From NCBI RefSeq assembly GCF_007829815.1, contig NZ_VIWT01000003.1:372001-436000 (forward strand): 64,000 nt of DNA, in the 5' to 3' direction. Position numbers and translations under genes: made by a program. Numbering within the stretch: position 1 is the stretch's first letter; each line of letters opens with the position of its first letter. Below are positions 8,191 through 16,692 of the stretch, one piece after another. The stretch comes from Kitasatospora viridis. GTDB taxonomy: Bacteria > Actinomycetota > Actinomycetes > Streptomycetales > Streptomycetaceae. The notes beneath the pieces are model-generated. The model was given only the letters and a program-made list of their open reading frames with translations, was not told where the DNA came from and ran no database searches.

Positions 8191-8934
8191 GAACGCCAGC
8201 AGCATCACCGGCTGCCCGGTCGGGTGCGCGGAGCCGCCGGACGGCTCGACCGTCACACCGACGCCGACCGCGCCGTCGATCGCGCCGGTGAGCAGCAACT
8301 GCCCAGTGCCGCCCGGCAGCAGGCCGGCCGGGCGCATCGTGCCGGCGTCGTTGAACCAGAGCTCGTAGGTGTGCCCCTGGGGCGGGGACGGCATGCCGGT
8401 CGCGAGGAAGGCGGCCTGGCCCCGGCCCTGCGACCAGACCACCGTCCCCGCGCCACCGCTCGCCGGCGCCGCCGCCGTCGCGGTGCGGGCGTCCGGGGCG
8501 GTGAGCAGCGCGCCGATGGCGGCCTGCTGGTCGTGCAGCCGGGTGGCCTCGGCGCGGGCCTGCTGGGCCTGGTCGTGCTGCTCGACGGCGAGCGCGCCCG
8601 ACCCGGCCGCGAGGGCGAGGCAGGCCGCCAGCGCCAGGTTCGGCCAGCGGCGGCGCAGGCGGGACCAGCGGCCCGCCGGCGTGGTGGGCCCGGCGGCGGG
8701 CGGCAGCTGGCGGATCTCGCCGAGGCCCGCCAGCACCCGCTGCTTGAGCTCGGGCGACGGCAGCACCGACTCGGCCGTCCCCAGCCGGGCCAGCGTCGCC
8801 CGGAACTCGGCGACCTCCTGCGCGCAGGCGGGGCACTGGGCGAGGTGGCGTTCGAAGGCGAGCTGCTCGGCTTCGGGCAGCGCGTGCGCGGCGTAGGCGC
8901 CGGTGAGCGTGTGCAGATCGGGTGCGGCGTTCAC
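8185..8934 (-). CDS. rskA: Anti-sigma factor, RskA family with zinc-binding N-terminus
   Basis: 249 aa. Residues 1-45 form a ZAS-type anti-sigma domain with His30-x3-Cys34-x2-Cys37. A single membrane span covers about 99-116. The extracytoplasmic part matches RskA (TYELWFNDAGTMRPAGLLPG and a GVTVEPSGGS ending). It should hold the upstream-encoded sigma factor at the membrane until regulated proteolysis releases it. GTG 8934 overlaps the sigma stop as GTGA, so the two are translationally coupled. The symbol follows the mycobacterial sigK-rskA pair; orthology is inferred from domain layout and adjacency. Confidence 0.88.
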   Translation of the reverse strand: MNAAPDLHTLTGAYAAHALPEAEQLAFERHLAQCPACAQEVAEFRATLARLGTAESVLPSPELKQRVLAGLGEIRQLPPAAGPTTPAGRWSRLRRRWPNLALAACLALAAGSGALAVEQHDQAQQARAEATRLHDQQAAIGALLTAPDARTATAAAPASGGAGTVVWSQGRGQAAFLATGMPSPPQGHTYELWFNDAGTMRPAGLLPGGTGQLLLTGAIDGAVGVGVTVEPSGGSAHPTGQPVMLLAFS

Positions 8935-9515
8935 GATCCAACCCCCAGGCAGTCGCGCAGGCGGATCAGCCCGTCCCGCATCCGGGTCTTGATGGTGCCG
9001 AGCGGGGTGCCGAGCAGGTCGGCGACCTCGGGGTAGCTGTACCCCCGGTAGTAGGCGAGGGTGACCGACTCGCGCTGAAGCTCCGTCAGCGCCTTGAGGC
9101 AGCGCCGGACCTGCTCGCGTTCGAGCCGGTTCTCGACCTGCTCGGCGACCTCGTCGAAGGCGGGGGTGTGCGAGCGGGCGGCCTCCCGGTGGTCCCGGTC
9201 GGCGGCCGCCTGGGCCGCGCGCACCCGGTCCACGGCCCGCCGGTGCGCCATGGTCAGCACCCACGGCAGCACCTCGCCCCGGTCCGGCTGGTAGCGGGCG
9301 GCGGTGCGCCACACCTCGAACATCACCTCCTGCGTCACCTCCTCGGACTGCGCCGGGTCGCGCAGCACCCGCCGCACCAGCCCGAGCACCGGGCCGGCCA
9401 CCGCGTCGTACAGCCGGGAGAACGCGTCCTGGTCACCGCGGGCCGCCTTGGCGAGCAGCTCCTTGAGGTCGGGGCCGCGCCGCCCGGGCCCGGACAGGTG
9501 GACGACGGTGTTCAC
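8931..9515 (-). CDS. sigK: ECF RNA polymerase sigma factor, SigK type
   Basis: 194 aa. Sigma region 2 spans about 28-95 (DAFSRLYDAVAGPVLGLV, SEEVTQEVMFEVWR, WVLTMAHRRAVDRVR). Region 4 spans about 130-185 (LQRESVTLAYYRGYSYPEVADLL, GTIKTRMRDGLIRLR). Both are typical of the SigK/ECF19 group that works with RskA anti-sigma factors. It directs RNA polymerase to a small regulon after an envelope or redox signal. It lies first in a two-gene operon with the anti-sigma gene. Confidence 0.9.
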   Translation of the reverse strand: MNTVVHLSGPGRRGPDLKELLAKAARGDQDAFSRLYDAVAGPVLGLVRRVLRDPAQSEEVTQEVMFEVWRTAARYQPDRGEVLPWVLTMAHRRAVDRVRAAQAAADRDHREAARSHTPAFDEVAEQVENRLEREQVRRCLKALTELQRESVTLAYYRGYSYPEVADLLGTPLGTIKTRMRDGLIRLRDCLGVGS

Positions 9516-9650
9516 CGGCCCGCCCTCCGCAGTCGCACGGCAGCCATCGCATCCTCCGATCGGGCCGGGCGGGGCGTCCCGGCGTGCACGAGCATCACAG
9601 TTCCCGGGAGGAGTTCGGCGCCGCCACGCGCGCGGATTGGTCGCCGTCCG

Positions 9651-10160
9651 TCAGGCTTCTCGCCGCGCCCGGGCCCATTCGCGCTCGAAGTCCGCGCGGT
9701 CCGTCTCGGCCTCGGCGTGCTCGGGGTCGTACAGGTCGTACGGCGGGTTGAACAGCCAGTCCTCCGGCGTGCTGCGCACCACGTCACCGTCCACGCCGAT
9801 CACCACCTGCCGGGTGCGCCGACCGTCCGGTCCGAGCTCCGCTAGGTACACGTCCCCGTCCTCGTCCGCCGGCCAGCGCAGGTGCACCAGCTCCCGCCCC
9901 ACCAGCGCGCCGAACCCGGGCCGGCCGCGCTGGGCGTCCCGCTTCGCGCAGAAACTGGCCAGCTCGGGCCCGTCGAGCCGCACCTCCTTCAGCCCCGACC
10001 GCTCCGCCCAGGCCAGCCGCTCCGGGTCGGCGATCACCTCGACCTCCGCGCAGTCCCGGACGATCTCCTCCGCCGACCCGGCCCACACCCACCACCACAG
10101 CCCGCCCATGCCGTAGTCGTGCAGCACCAGGTGACGCGTCCTCACACCTTGATCAGCCAT
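9651..10160 (-). CDS. Uncharacterised protein, 169 aa
   Basis: A soluble, acidic, tryptophan-rich protein (GGLWWWVWAG near the start) with no recognised family, signal peptide or membrane span. The C-terminal half is charged, ending DRADFEREWARARREA. ATG 10160 begins MADQGVRTRH. Codon use is typical of the window, so it is likely a real gene, located between the sigK operon and a HEAT-repeat gene on the same strand. Confidence 0.6.
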   Translation of the reverse strand: MADQGVRTRHLVLHDYGMGGLWWWVWAGSAEEIVRDCAEVEVIADPERLAWAERSGLKEVRLDGPELASFCAKRDAQRGRPGFGALVGRELVHLRWPADEDGDVYLAELGPDGRRTRQVVIGVDGDVVRSTPEDWLFNPPYDLYDPEHAEAETDRADFEREWARARREA

Positions 10161-10196
10161 GCGCGCGAGCCTACGCGGCCGGGCTCCTGGTACTCC

Positions 10197-10802
10197 CTAC
10201 GCGTGGGCGGTCCGCTCGTAGATGCTTCCCCCTGGGGCGTACCACCCCGCCTTCTTCCGGACGGCCGGGCTCGGGTCCTGCGCGCAGCACGCCTGCAGGG
10301 CGGCGACGGCCCGGGCGTCGGTGTGGGCGAACTTGCCGACGAGCTCGGCGGCCCTGGCCCGGACACCCGCATCGGGGTCGGCGGCCAGGTGCCGCAGTGC
10401 GGGTTCGAGCACCTGGTCCGCGCCCGGTGCGCAGGTGTCGCCCTTGCACCGGTCGCAGGCCAGGGCGTGGAACGCGGCGATCCTGACCCGGGCGTCGAGG
10501 TCGTCGGCCATGGCGATGAGCAGGCCCATGGAATCGGTGTCGACCAGGTGGTCCAGGAGGCGGCAGCAGCCCTCGCGGACGGCCGCGCTCTCGTGGGACA
10601 GGCCGGCGCGGATGGCGCCGAGCGCGTCCTCCTTGCGCCGCAGCAGCTCCCGGTAGGCCGCCACGGTGCGGTGCGGGTCGCCCAAGCAGGAGACGAGGGC
10701 GTCGTTGTCGGTCCTGACGAATCCGAGCATGCCGTCAGTGTCGAACCGCACGGCAGAGCCGGGCAACGGGATTTCGCCGCAACCGAGCTGACCCAGCGTC
10801 AC
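10197..10802 (-). CDS. HEAT-repeat-like protein
   Basis: 201 aa with at least three helical repeat units: EDALGAIRAGLSHESAAVREGCCRLLD, LDARVRIAAFHALA and DPDAGVRARAAELVGKF, then ARAVAALQACC. The V(R)xxA pattern is typical of HEAT or PBS-lyase-type alpha-solenoids, which usually act as protein-binding scaffolds. Cysteines are unusually frequent (CCRLLD, ACDRCKGDTC, ACCAQ). The start is uncertain: GTG 10802 gives the full length, and a later ATG (MLGFVRTDND) is possible. Confidence 0.7.
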   Translation of the reverse strand: MTLGQLGCGEIPLPGSAVRFDTDGMLGFVRTDNDALVSCLGDPHRTVAAYRELLRRKEDALGAIRAGLSHESAAVREGCCRLLDHLVDTDSMGLLIAMADDLDARVRIAAFHALACDRCKGDTCAPGADQVLEPALRHLAADPDAGVRARAAELVGKFAHTDARAVAALQACCAQDPSPAVRKKAGWYAPGGSIYERTAHA

Positions 10803-10854
10803 GCCGACGCCGAACGACCGGACGCGGTCGGCACCACCCCCACGCCGCCTCCCG

Positions 10855-11268
10855 TCAGAACATGCCGTTCCGGTTGCGCGCCTCGTCGGGGACCTGCTGC
10901 ATGACGTCCCAGTGCTCGGCGATCCGCCCGCCCTCCAGTCGGAAGATGTCGACGATCGCCGTCACGGGGCCGCCGGGCACCCGGACCCCGTGGACGTGGG
11001 CGATGACGTGGTCGCCCTCGGCGAAGATCCGCCGCACCTCGCAGCGGAGGTCGGGGAAGTCCACCCTGAGGGTCTCGACGAACTCCCGGAAACCCTCCAG
11101 CCCGTCGGCGATCCGGGGGTTGTGCTGGATGTAGGTGTCGCCGAGCAGCTTCGCGGCCGCGTGGTGGTCCTTCTCGTTGATCGCGGCCTGGTAGAAGGCC
11201 AGGACGGTCCGCTTGTTCGCTTCGAGTCGTGCATCGGACGCAGTGGAACCGGTGGACACAGTGGACAT
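10855..11268 (-). CDS. SnoaL-like (NTF2-fold) protein
   Basis: 137 aa with an NTF2-like alpha+beta cone: NKRTVLAFYQAAINEKDHHAAAKLLGDTYIQHNPRIADGLEGF, then GDHVIAHVHGVR, then VDIFRLEGGRIAEHWDVMQ. This is close to the predicted SnoaL-like aldol-condensation/ester-cyclase group with its conserved HNP and EHWD motifs. Substrate unknown. A GGGGGAG ribosome site precedes ATG 11268. The gene is divergent from a TetR gene across a short spacer with a palindrome, so TetR control is likely. Confidence 0.8.
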   Translation of the reverse strand: MSTVSTGSTASDARLEANKRTVLAFYQAAINEKDHHAAAKLLGDTYIQHNPRIADGLEGFREFVETLRVDFPDLRCEVRRIFAEGDHVIAHVHGVRVPGGPVTAIVDIFRLEGGRIAEHWDVMQQVPDEARNRNGMF

Positions 11269-11293
11269 GACTCCCCCTCATGACTGAACAGCT

Positions 11294-11303
11294 GTAGCGC
11301 TAC
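11294..11303. promoter_or_regulatory. 10-bp palindrome, candidate TetR operator
   Basis: GTAGCGCTAC is a perfect palindrome centred in the spacer between the divergent SnoaL-like and TetR genes, where an autoregulating TetR protein would be expected to bind. Confidence 0.45.
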
Positions 11304-11328
11304 GACTGTAGGGCAACGGATGTGCAGA

Positions 11329-11334
11329 TACAAT
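11329..11334 (+). promoter_or_regulatory. Candidate -10 element (TACAAT) of the TetR gene
   Basis: TACAAT lies 9 bp before GTG 11343. Transcription would start at or very near that GTG, giving a leaderless message. This is the main reason for choosing GTG 11343 over GTG 11322. Confidence 0.45.
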
Positions 11335-11342
11335 CGACCATC

Positions 11343-11978
11343 GTGGAAGCCAAGTCACCGACTCAAGGACGGCCGCGCGGGCGCAACCCCCGGGGCCAGG
11401 GCGAACGTCTCCGGGAGGAGGTCGTCACCGCCACGCTGCGCATGCTCGACGAACTCGGCGACGACCAGGCGCTCTCCCTGCGCGCCGTCGCCCGCGAGAT
11501 CAACGTCGCCGCGACCTCGGTCTACCTGCACTTCCCCGACCGCGATGCCCTCGTCCTGGCCGCACTGGAGCGCTGCCACCAGGACCTGGTGCTGGCCGTG
11601 CGGCAGGCGGAACTCACCGAGGACCACCCGGTCGCCCAACTCCGCGCCCGCACCCTGGTATTGGGCACCTGGGCACACCAACACCCCGGGCTCTACAAGG
11701 TCCTGCACGAGAGCACCCTCAACCAGCGCGCGGACATGGGGTTCAAGGAGGAGCTCGGCCGCGCGACGACGGCCGCCGTCCAACGCTGCATGGACGCCGG
11801 CCTCGCCCCGGCCAACGACGCCGCCACCGTCGCCCTCGACCTGCGCGCCGCCGTGCACGGCGCGGTCTCGATGCGCGTCAACGAACCCGATCAGGACTGG
11901 CCCCCGCTGGAGGACCAGGTCGACCGCTTCCTCCGCAAGCTGGTGGGGATCTCAGTACCTGCTTCTGAGGGTGCGTGA
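11343..11978 (+). CDS. TetR-family transcriptional regulator
   Basis: 211 aa. The N-terminal HTH is clear (VVTATLRMLDELGDDQALSLRAVAREINVAATSVYLHFPDRDALVLAAL), with the typical TxVYxHF turn. The rest is a helical ligand domain with LYKVLHESTLNQRADMGF and a C-terminal WHG-like region. GTG 11343 is preferred because of the -10-like box just upstream; GTG 11322 would place the start inside that box. It probably represses itself and the divergent SnoaL-like gene. Ligand unknown. Confidence 0.82.
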   Translation: MEAKSPTQGRPRGRNPRGQGERLREEVVTATLRMLDELGDDQALSLRAVAREINVAATSVYLHFPDRDALVLAALERCHQDLVLAVRQAELTEDHPVAQLRARTLVLGTWAHQHPGLYKVLHESTLNQRADMGFKEELGRATTAAVQRCMDAGLAPANDAATVALDLRAAVHGAVSMRVNEPDQDWPPLEDQVDRFLRKLVGISVPASEGA

Positions 11979-12060
11979 AGCGTTCGTCCCGGCTGGGATT
12001 CGTCCCGGCTGGGAATCGACAAGGGCGGCGAGCCGCTGGTGGAGAGGCAGACTGCCCGCC

Positions 12061-13029
12061 ATGACAACGGCTGATAACGACGTCCTGACCTCCTGGAGCC
12101 GCGTCGGCACCTGGCTCGCCGCTCACACGCGGCGCGGCCCGGCGAGGCCAGCGCCGGATGCTGCCCGCCTGGACGCGTTCGAGGCAGACCTCGGCCTGCC
12201 CCTGCCCGCCGACCTGCGGGCCTGGTGGCTGCTCCCCGACGTCACCGCGAGCTACTGGATTCCGGACGCGTTCGCCCCGGTCTCGCTGGACGAGGCCCTG
12301 GAGACCCACGAGATCTGGCTCCTGGTCGCAGAGCAGGAAGGCGACTCATTCGACGAGAACGGCCATCCCGAGAGCCGCTACCAGCGGGAGTTCATGCCGA
12401 TCGCGCTGAGCCCCGGCGGCGACGGACTGATCGTCGATATGCGCCCCGGTGACAGCCACGGCGCCGTACTTCTCTGGGACCACGAGACCTGGAACCTGGA
12501 CGTCCCCCAGTGGGCCTCGGTCACCTCGATGCTCAAGGACATCGCCCAAGCCCTGAAGGCTGGCACGCCCGCGCTACTAGGCCACGCAGCCCGCGGTGGC
12601 TCCCGGGAACCCGGCACCGCCGCAGTCAACGACGCACTCGACCTCACCTGGCAACCCACCCGCCACGCGACCCGCCAGAGCACCATGCATCAGGCAGCGC
12701 CAGCGACTGATCATTCGCGGATGAGACCAGAAGTGCAGGCGTTCGTGGCCGACGGGCCACTCCCCGACTGGGACGCCGAGGGCGAGGAGATCGACCGGCG
12801 AGTCGAGCAGCTCGAAGCCATCGCCAAGCCCGTCACTGGCGAAGAAGCCCGAGCACTGGTCGCCTGCTTCGGCCCGGACGACTGTTACGGCGTCGCCTGG
12901 ACCTTGCTGCACCTCATCGAGACCGGCCCGAATCCAGTCCTGACCACCGAGCCAGCTCCGGATGCCAATGAGTGGCACCACACCCTCTGGGCCCGCATCG
13001 TCAACAGCGGACTGGCCCCCTCAGCTTGA
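12061..13029 (+). CDS. SMI1/KNR4-like protein fused to a second small domain
   Basis: 322 aa. Residues 1-165 resemble the SMI1/KNR4 (SUKH) family: LDAFEADLGLPLPADLRAWWLLPD, then REFMPIALSPGGDGLIVDMR, then GAVLLWDHETW. SUKH proteins often serve as immunity proteins or adaptors. A low-complexity linker follows. From residue 221 (ATG 12721, in frame, MRPEVQAFVADGPLPDWD) a distinct acidic domain runs to the end. It looks like a self-contained protein of about 100 aa, so this may be a gene fusion, or a second start may exist at 12721. Confidence 0.65.
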   Translation: MTTADNDVLTSWSRVGTWLAAHTRRGPARPAPDAARLDAFEADLGLPLPADLRAWWLLPDVTASYWIPDAFAPVSLDEALETHEIWLLVAEQEGDSFDENGHPESRYQREFMPIALSPGGDGLIVDMRPGDSHGAVLLWDHETWNLDVPQWASVTSMLKDIAQALKAGTPALLGHAARGGSREPGTAAVNDALDLTWQPTRHATRQSTMHQAAPATDHSRMRPEVQAFVADGPLPDWDAEGEEIDRRVEQLEAIAKPVTGEEARALVACFGPDDCYGVAWTLLHLIETGPNPVLTTEPAPDANEWHHTLWARIVNSGLAPSA

Positions 13030-13085
13030 CGCGCTAACACCGTGCGATGTCTGCACTGACAACATGCAGGAAGGAGCAGCGGCAG

Positions 13086-13481
13086 CTACGCGCTCGGCCG
13101 CGGGGTGGGCTTCCGGGTCGGGGGCTGATTCTTGACGGCGCTGCAGGCCAGCAGTTCGGTGCCGGTGGCGTCGAAGTAGAGGGTGAAGAACCAGGACCGG
13201 TCCGGCGCGTCGAGGGAGCCGGTAAGGAACGATACGTCGCGGTGCCGGGAGAGGATCTCGACCGACTCGTCGAGGCCGAGGGTGACCAGGCCGACCTTGC
13301 GTGCCAAGCCCAGCCGGGTGGCGGCGATGCCGCGCACCATCCAGTCGGGCGTGACCCGGCCAGAGAACCGCAGCTTGCCGCCGGCCAGGAGGGCCTCCCG
13401 CGCCGGGGCACAGGCGACGGTCTGCCCGGTGAGCGTGGCGGCGAGATCGGGCCGAGCTCGGTGCTCGCTCTGGCTGGTCAT
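13086..13481 (-). CDS. Uncharacterised protein, 131 aa
   Basis: A small soluble alpha/beta protein beginning MTSQSEHRARPDLAATLTGQTVACAPAREALLAGGKLRFSG. The middle holds a beta-rich stretch (SWFFTLYFDATGTELLACSA), and the tail is Pro/Arg-rich and probably disordered. No known domain is recognised. ATG 13481 is preferred although the frame stays open to 13610, because the upstream translation is not protein-like. No strong ribosome site is visible. Confidence 0.6.
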   Translation of the reverse strand: MTSQSEHRARPDLAATLTGQTVACAPAREALLAGGKLRFSGRVTPDWMVRGIAATRLGLARKVGLVTLGLDESVEILSRHRDVSFLTGSLDAPDRSWFFTLYFDATGTELLACSAVKNQPPTRKPTPRPSA

Positions 13482-13655
13482 ACCGACACCGTAGTCACCG
13501 GCCGCTTGGCCGTGCCACCGGATTCGGGTAGCGGAGTTCCCGGGGTCGGAGCAACCTGCTTTTAAATCAGACAAGTTAAGCGAAATCAGCTGACGCTGGT
13601 GGCACATCACGCAACGAAGACCGCTCCAGTGCGAGCCCAGTGGATAGAGAACAAG

Positions 13656-14540
13656 CTAACCGAGGTAGACCCCGGGGTGATACCGGGCCCACTCGGTCCG
13701 GCGCTCGTCGGCCTCGGCGAGCACCGCCGCTCTGACGTCCGCCTCGGCGTCGAACGGTGCCGGGGAGAACCGGTTGCAGGACCCGACATGGCGTGACCAC
13801 TCGTCCTGCCAGAACTCCACCGTCCACCCCGGCCACAACTCCGGTACCCGGTAGGCCTCCGGGGAGGAGTAGAGGGTCCACCAGCCCAGGCGTCGGCGCT
13901 CCGGGTCAAGGTGGATACCGGAGTTGACGTGCAAGCGGCAGACTCCGTGCTCGGGTGCCTGCGCCAGGCGGTCGAGCAAGGACTCCCCCTCGCGGGCCGG
14001 GTGATCGAAGCAGTTGGAGGCGACGTGGCAGCGACCGCCGCCGACCGTGACCACCAGACCGAGCGGGGCGGGCCGGTCCAGGTCCTCGTCTCCGGGCGCG
14101 AGGAACGGGGCGAGGGAGAGCTCCGAGTCGCAGCACCGGACGTACTCCGGATCGAGCCCGACGTACGCGCGCAGTTCGGCCGCACCGTCGTACAGCCAGC
14201 GCACCTCCCAGCCCGGCCACGCCGCCCGGACCAGCTCGAACATGACCGCACGGCTGCGGAGTTCAGCGCTCGGCCCCTCCCAGGCGAAGAACAGCAGCAC
14301 CTTCCGCCCGAGGTCGACCAGCACCCCGGCCTGGGCCATGACGTCGTCCAACCACCAGCCGTCCTGCCGGTGCCCGGGAAGCATCGCGAGAACCGCCGCC
14401 GGCCCGCCCAACAGGTCGAGGTCGATGCCGACCGCCCAGCCGGTCCGGTACAGCTCGTGCGCGCCGCTCTCGCGGACCACGAGGACGTTGGCTCTGTCTC
14501 CTATGGGGTCAGGATGACCGGGCGGGAGGCTGCCGGCCAT
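13656..14540 (-). CDS. Uncharacterised protein, about 275-294 aa
   Basis: A soluble, Trp-rich protein (DGWWLDDVMAQAGVLVDLG, KVLLFFAWEGPS, PGWEVRWLYDGAAEL, PELWPGWTVEFWQDEWSRHVG). The repeated PGWxVxW/FxxD pattern suggests an internal duplication. The start is doubtful. ATG 14540 lacks a ribosome site. An AGGAGA sequence stands just before ANVLVVRESGAHELYRTG, where no ATG is present, and the next in-frame candidate is GTG 14480. Loss of an original start codon is possible. Function unknown. Confidence 0.6.
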   Translation of the reverse strand: MAGSLPPGHPDPIGDRANVLVVRESGAHELYRTGWAVGIDLDLLGGPAAVLAMLPGHRQDGWWLDDVMAQAGVLVDLGRKVLLFFAWEGPSAELRSRAVMFELVRAAWPGWEVRWLYDGAAELRAYVGLDPEYVRCCDSELSLAPFLAPGDEDLDRPAPLGLVVTVGGGRCHVASNCFDHPAREGESLLDRLAQAPEHGVCRLHVNSGIHLDPERRRLGWWTLYSSPEAYRVPELWPGWTVEFWQDEWSRHVGSCNRFSPAPFDAEADVRAAVLAEADERRTEWARYHPGVYLG

Positions 14541-14700
14541 CCGTTTTCGGCATCGCGCAGGCTGCGGTGTGGGTACGACGAGCGAGTGGGCGGGCGGCGC
14601 GCCGCAAATGGTTCGTCCACGCCCTATGGCGATCGGCGCTGTACCGTCAGTGACACACGGTGACAGCCGTGCGCAGCCCTCTCCCTTCAGGAGGATCCCC

Positions 14701-15447
14701 ATGGGTACCGAGCCGGCCCCCGCTCCGCTCTCCCAACTTCCCGACAGCATCGACGGTGTGATCCAGCGGATGAAGCAGCTGGACGCGGAGCTGGATGCCC
14801 GGGACGGCGTCGCCGCGTTCAACCGGATGTACCTGAGAGTCACCGAACTGGTGGGCTCCAAGCTCATCGACGGGTTCTTCCAGGACACCGCGTTCATCGA
14901 GCGGATGGACGTGATCTTCGCGGACCTGTTCTTCCGCAACGTCGACGCGGCCAAGGCGGGACGGCCGGTGAACCCCGCCTGGCAGCCGCTGATCGACGCC
15001 CGCCGCCGGGGCGCGGCGATCTGGCCCATCCAGTTCGCCTTCGCCGGGATGACCGCCCACATCGGCCACGACCTGGCCCTCGCCGTGATCCTCGCCTGCG
15101 AGGAGCGGCACACCAAGCCCAACACCCCGCCGGTGCACGCGGATTACCAGAAGGTGAACCAGCTGCTCTCCCAGGTGGAGGCCGAGGTGCGGGCCGCCTT
15201 CGAGCCCGAGCTGCTCAAGCTCGCCACCACCGACGCCGAGGCGCTCAAGCACCTGCTCGCGAGCTTCAGCATGGAGGCCGCCCGGGACGCGGCCTGGATC
15301 GCCGTGCAGGGCCTCTGGGCGCAGAAGAAGGAGCCGTTCGCGATTCCCGGCTTCGAGCTCTCCTGCCAGGCGCTGGCCGCCTCCGTCGGACTGACCGCCC
15401 AGGCGCTGCTCGCCCTGGTAGCTCCGGTGGCCCCGCCGAACGCCTGA
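14701..15447 (+). CDS. DUF5995 family protein
   Basis: 248 aa, almost all helical, with the DUF5995 pattern: IQRMKQLDAELDARDGVAAFNRMYLRVTELV, then F(I/E)RMDVIFADLFFRNVDAA, then WQPLIDARRRGAAIWPIQFAFAGMTAHIGHDLALAV. The conserved H(I)GHDL motif suggests a metal- or substrate-binding His pair. No biochemical role is known for the family. ATG 14701 follows a strong AGGAGG ribosome site, which excludes the longer upstream frame. Confidence 0.82.
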   Translation: MGTEPAPAPLSQLPDSIDGVIQRMKQLDAELDARDGVAAFNRMYLRVTELVGSKLIDGFFQDTAFIERMDVIFADLFFRNVDAAKAGRPVNPAWQPLIDARRRGAAIWPIQFAFAGMTAHIGHDLALAVILACEERHTKPNTPPVHADYQKVNQLLSQVEAEVRAAFEPELLKLATTDAEALKHLLASFSMEAARDAAWIAVQGLWAQKKEPFAIPGFELSCQALAASVGLTAQALLALVAPVAPPNA

Positions 15448-15582
15448 CTCGCCATCAGGAGGACGCCCTCGCCGACCACTGCCACGACTTCGCCTTCGCC
15501 CTCAGCTTCGACGTGGCGGTGGGCGTCGACTACGTTTGAGTGATCGCCGACGCCCTGGCTCCGGGGCACCGAGGAGCTGTCG

Positions 15583-16692
15583 ATGCGTCACTCCGACTCT
15601 CAGCACGCCGCGCGGCTGGCTGCCTACCGGACCGCCGCCACCCGCCTGTCCCTGCTGAGTGACCGACGACTCGGCGAGCTCGTGGCATCCGCCCAGCCGG
15701 TCGGATCCGGGATCGGCGGCAGGTCAGCGGAGTTGGAGGTCGACGGGACACGGGTCTTCGTCAAGCGGGTGCCGTTGACGGACGTCGAGGCCCGGCCCGC
15801 GAACGTCCGGTCCACGGCGAACCTCTTCCGGCTGCCGACGTTCTACCAGTACGGCGCGGGCTCGGCCGGGTTCGGCGCCTGGCGGGAGCTGGCCGTGCAC
15901 ACCATGACCACCAACTGGGTGTTGGGGAGGGAGTACGAGGGCTTCCCACTGATGTACGACTGGCGCGTGCTGCCCGACTCCCCTCCCGAGGGCTTCGTGG
16001 ACGAGTTCGGCGGCATCGACGGAGCGGTCGCCCACTGGGAGGGCTCGCACGCCGTACGCGAGCGGCTGGAGGCCATCGGCCGGTCCTCCCACAGCCTGGT
16101 GCTCTTCCTCGAACACGTGCCGCAGACCCTCGCCGCCTGGCTGCACGAGCTTCCGCAGCAGGCCGCGCCGACCGGCACCGAATCCCCCTACGCGTGGGTG
16201 GAGGAGTCCCTGGCGCAGGGAGCGGCGTTCATGAGCTCTCGCGGGCTGGTGCACTTCGACGCCCACTTCCGCAACGTCCTGACCGACGGCCGGCTGATCT
16301 ACTTCGCGGACTTCGGGCTGGCCTTGAGCTCGGGTTTCGAGCTCTCGACGGCCGAGCAGCGGTTCCTGACGGACCATCTGGTGTACGACCGCCACTACAC
16401 CACGAACCATCTGATCCGCCACCACCTCGTCGACCGCGTGCGGGGCGACCGGGAGAAGGACGTGTTCCTTCAGGAGTGGATCGCCGGCCGCAGGCCCGAC
16501 AGCGTTCCGCCGGAGATCGCGGCGATCATCGACCGGCACGCCCCGGCCGCCGTCGTGCTGGACGGGTTCTTCCGCCGGCTGCTGTCGGAGCGCAAGCGGA
16601 CACCGTTTCCGGGCCCCGAGCTCGACCGTGCCGCAGGCGCCGCCGGGGCACCGGTCACGGGCCCGAGTTTCCCTCGAAACCTCCGAAGTTGA
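15583..16692 (+). CDS. Protein-kinase-like phosphotransferase
   Basis: 369 aa with the kinase core residues in order: Gly-rich VGSGIGGRS at 40-48, Lys61 in VFVKRVPL, catalytic loop His224-Phe-Asp226 with Asn231, and the metal motif Asp243-Phe-Gly245. The spacing is that of an atypical protein kinase or aminoglycoside-phosphotransferase-like fold, with a long insert (about 75-170). Related streptomycete proteins are often labelled protein kinase family. A GAGGAG ribosome site precedes ATG 15583. Its 3' end overlaps a convergent gene by 38 bp. Substrate unknown. Confidence 0.78.
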   Translation: MRHSDSQHAARLAAYRTAATRLSLLSDRRLGELVASAQPVGSGIGGRSAELEVDGTRVFVKRVPLTDVEARPANVRSTANLFRLPTFYQYGAGSAGFGAWRELAVHTMTTNWVLGREYEGFPLMYDWRVLPDSPPEGFVDEFGGIDGAVAHWEGSHAVRERLEAIGRSSHSLVLFLEHVPQTLAAWLHELPQQAAPTGTESPYAWVEESLAQGAAFMSSRGLVHFDAHFRNVLTDGRLIYFADFGLALSSGFELSTAEQRFLTDHLVYDRHYTTNHLIRHHLVDRVRGDREKDVFLQEWIAGRRPDSVPPEIAAIIDRHAPAAVVLDGFFRRLLSERKRTPFPGPELDRAAGAAGAPVTGPSFPRNLRS

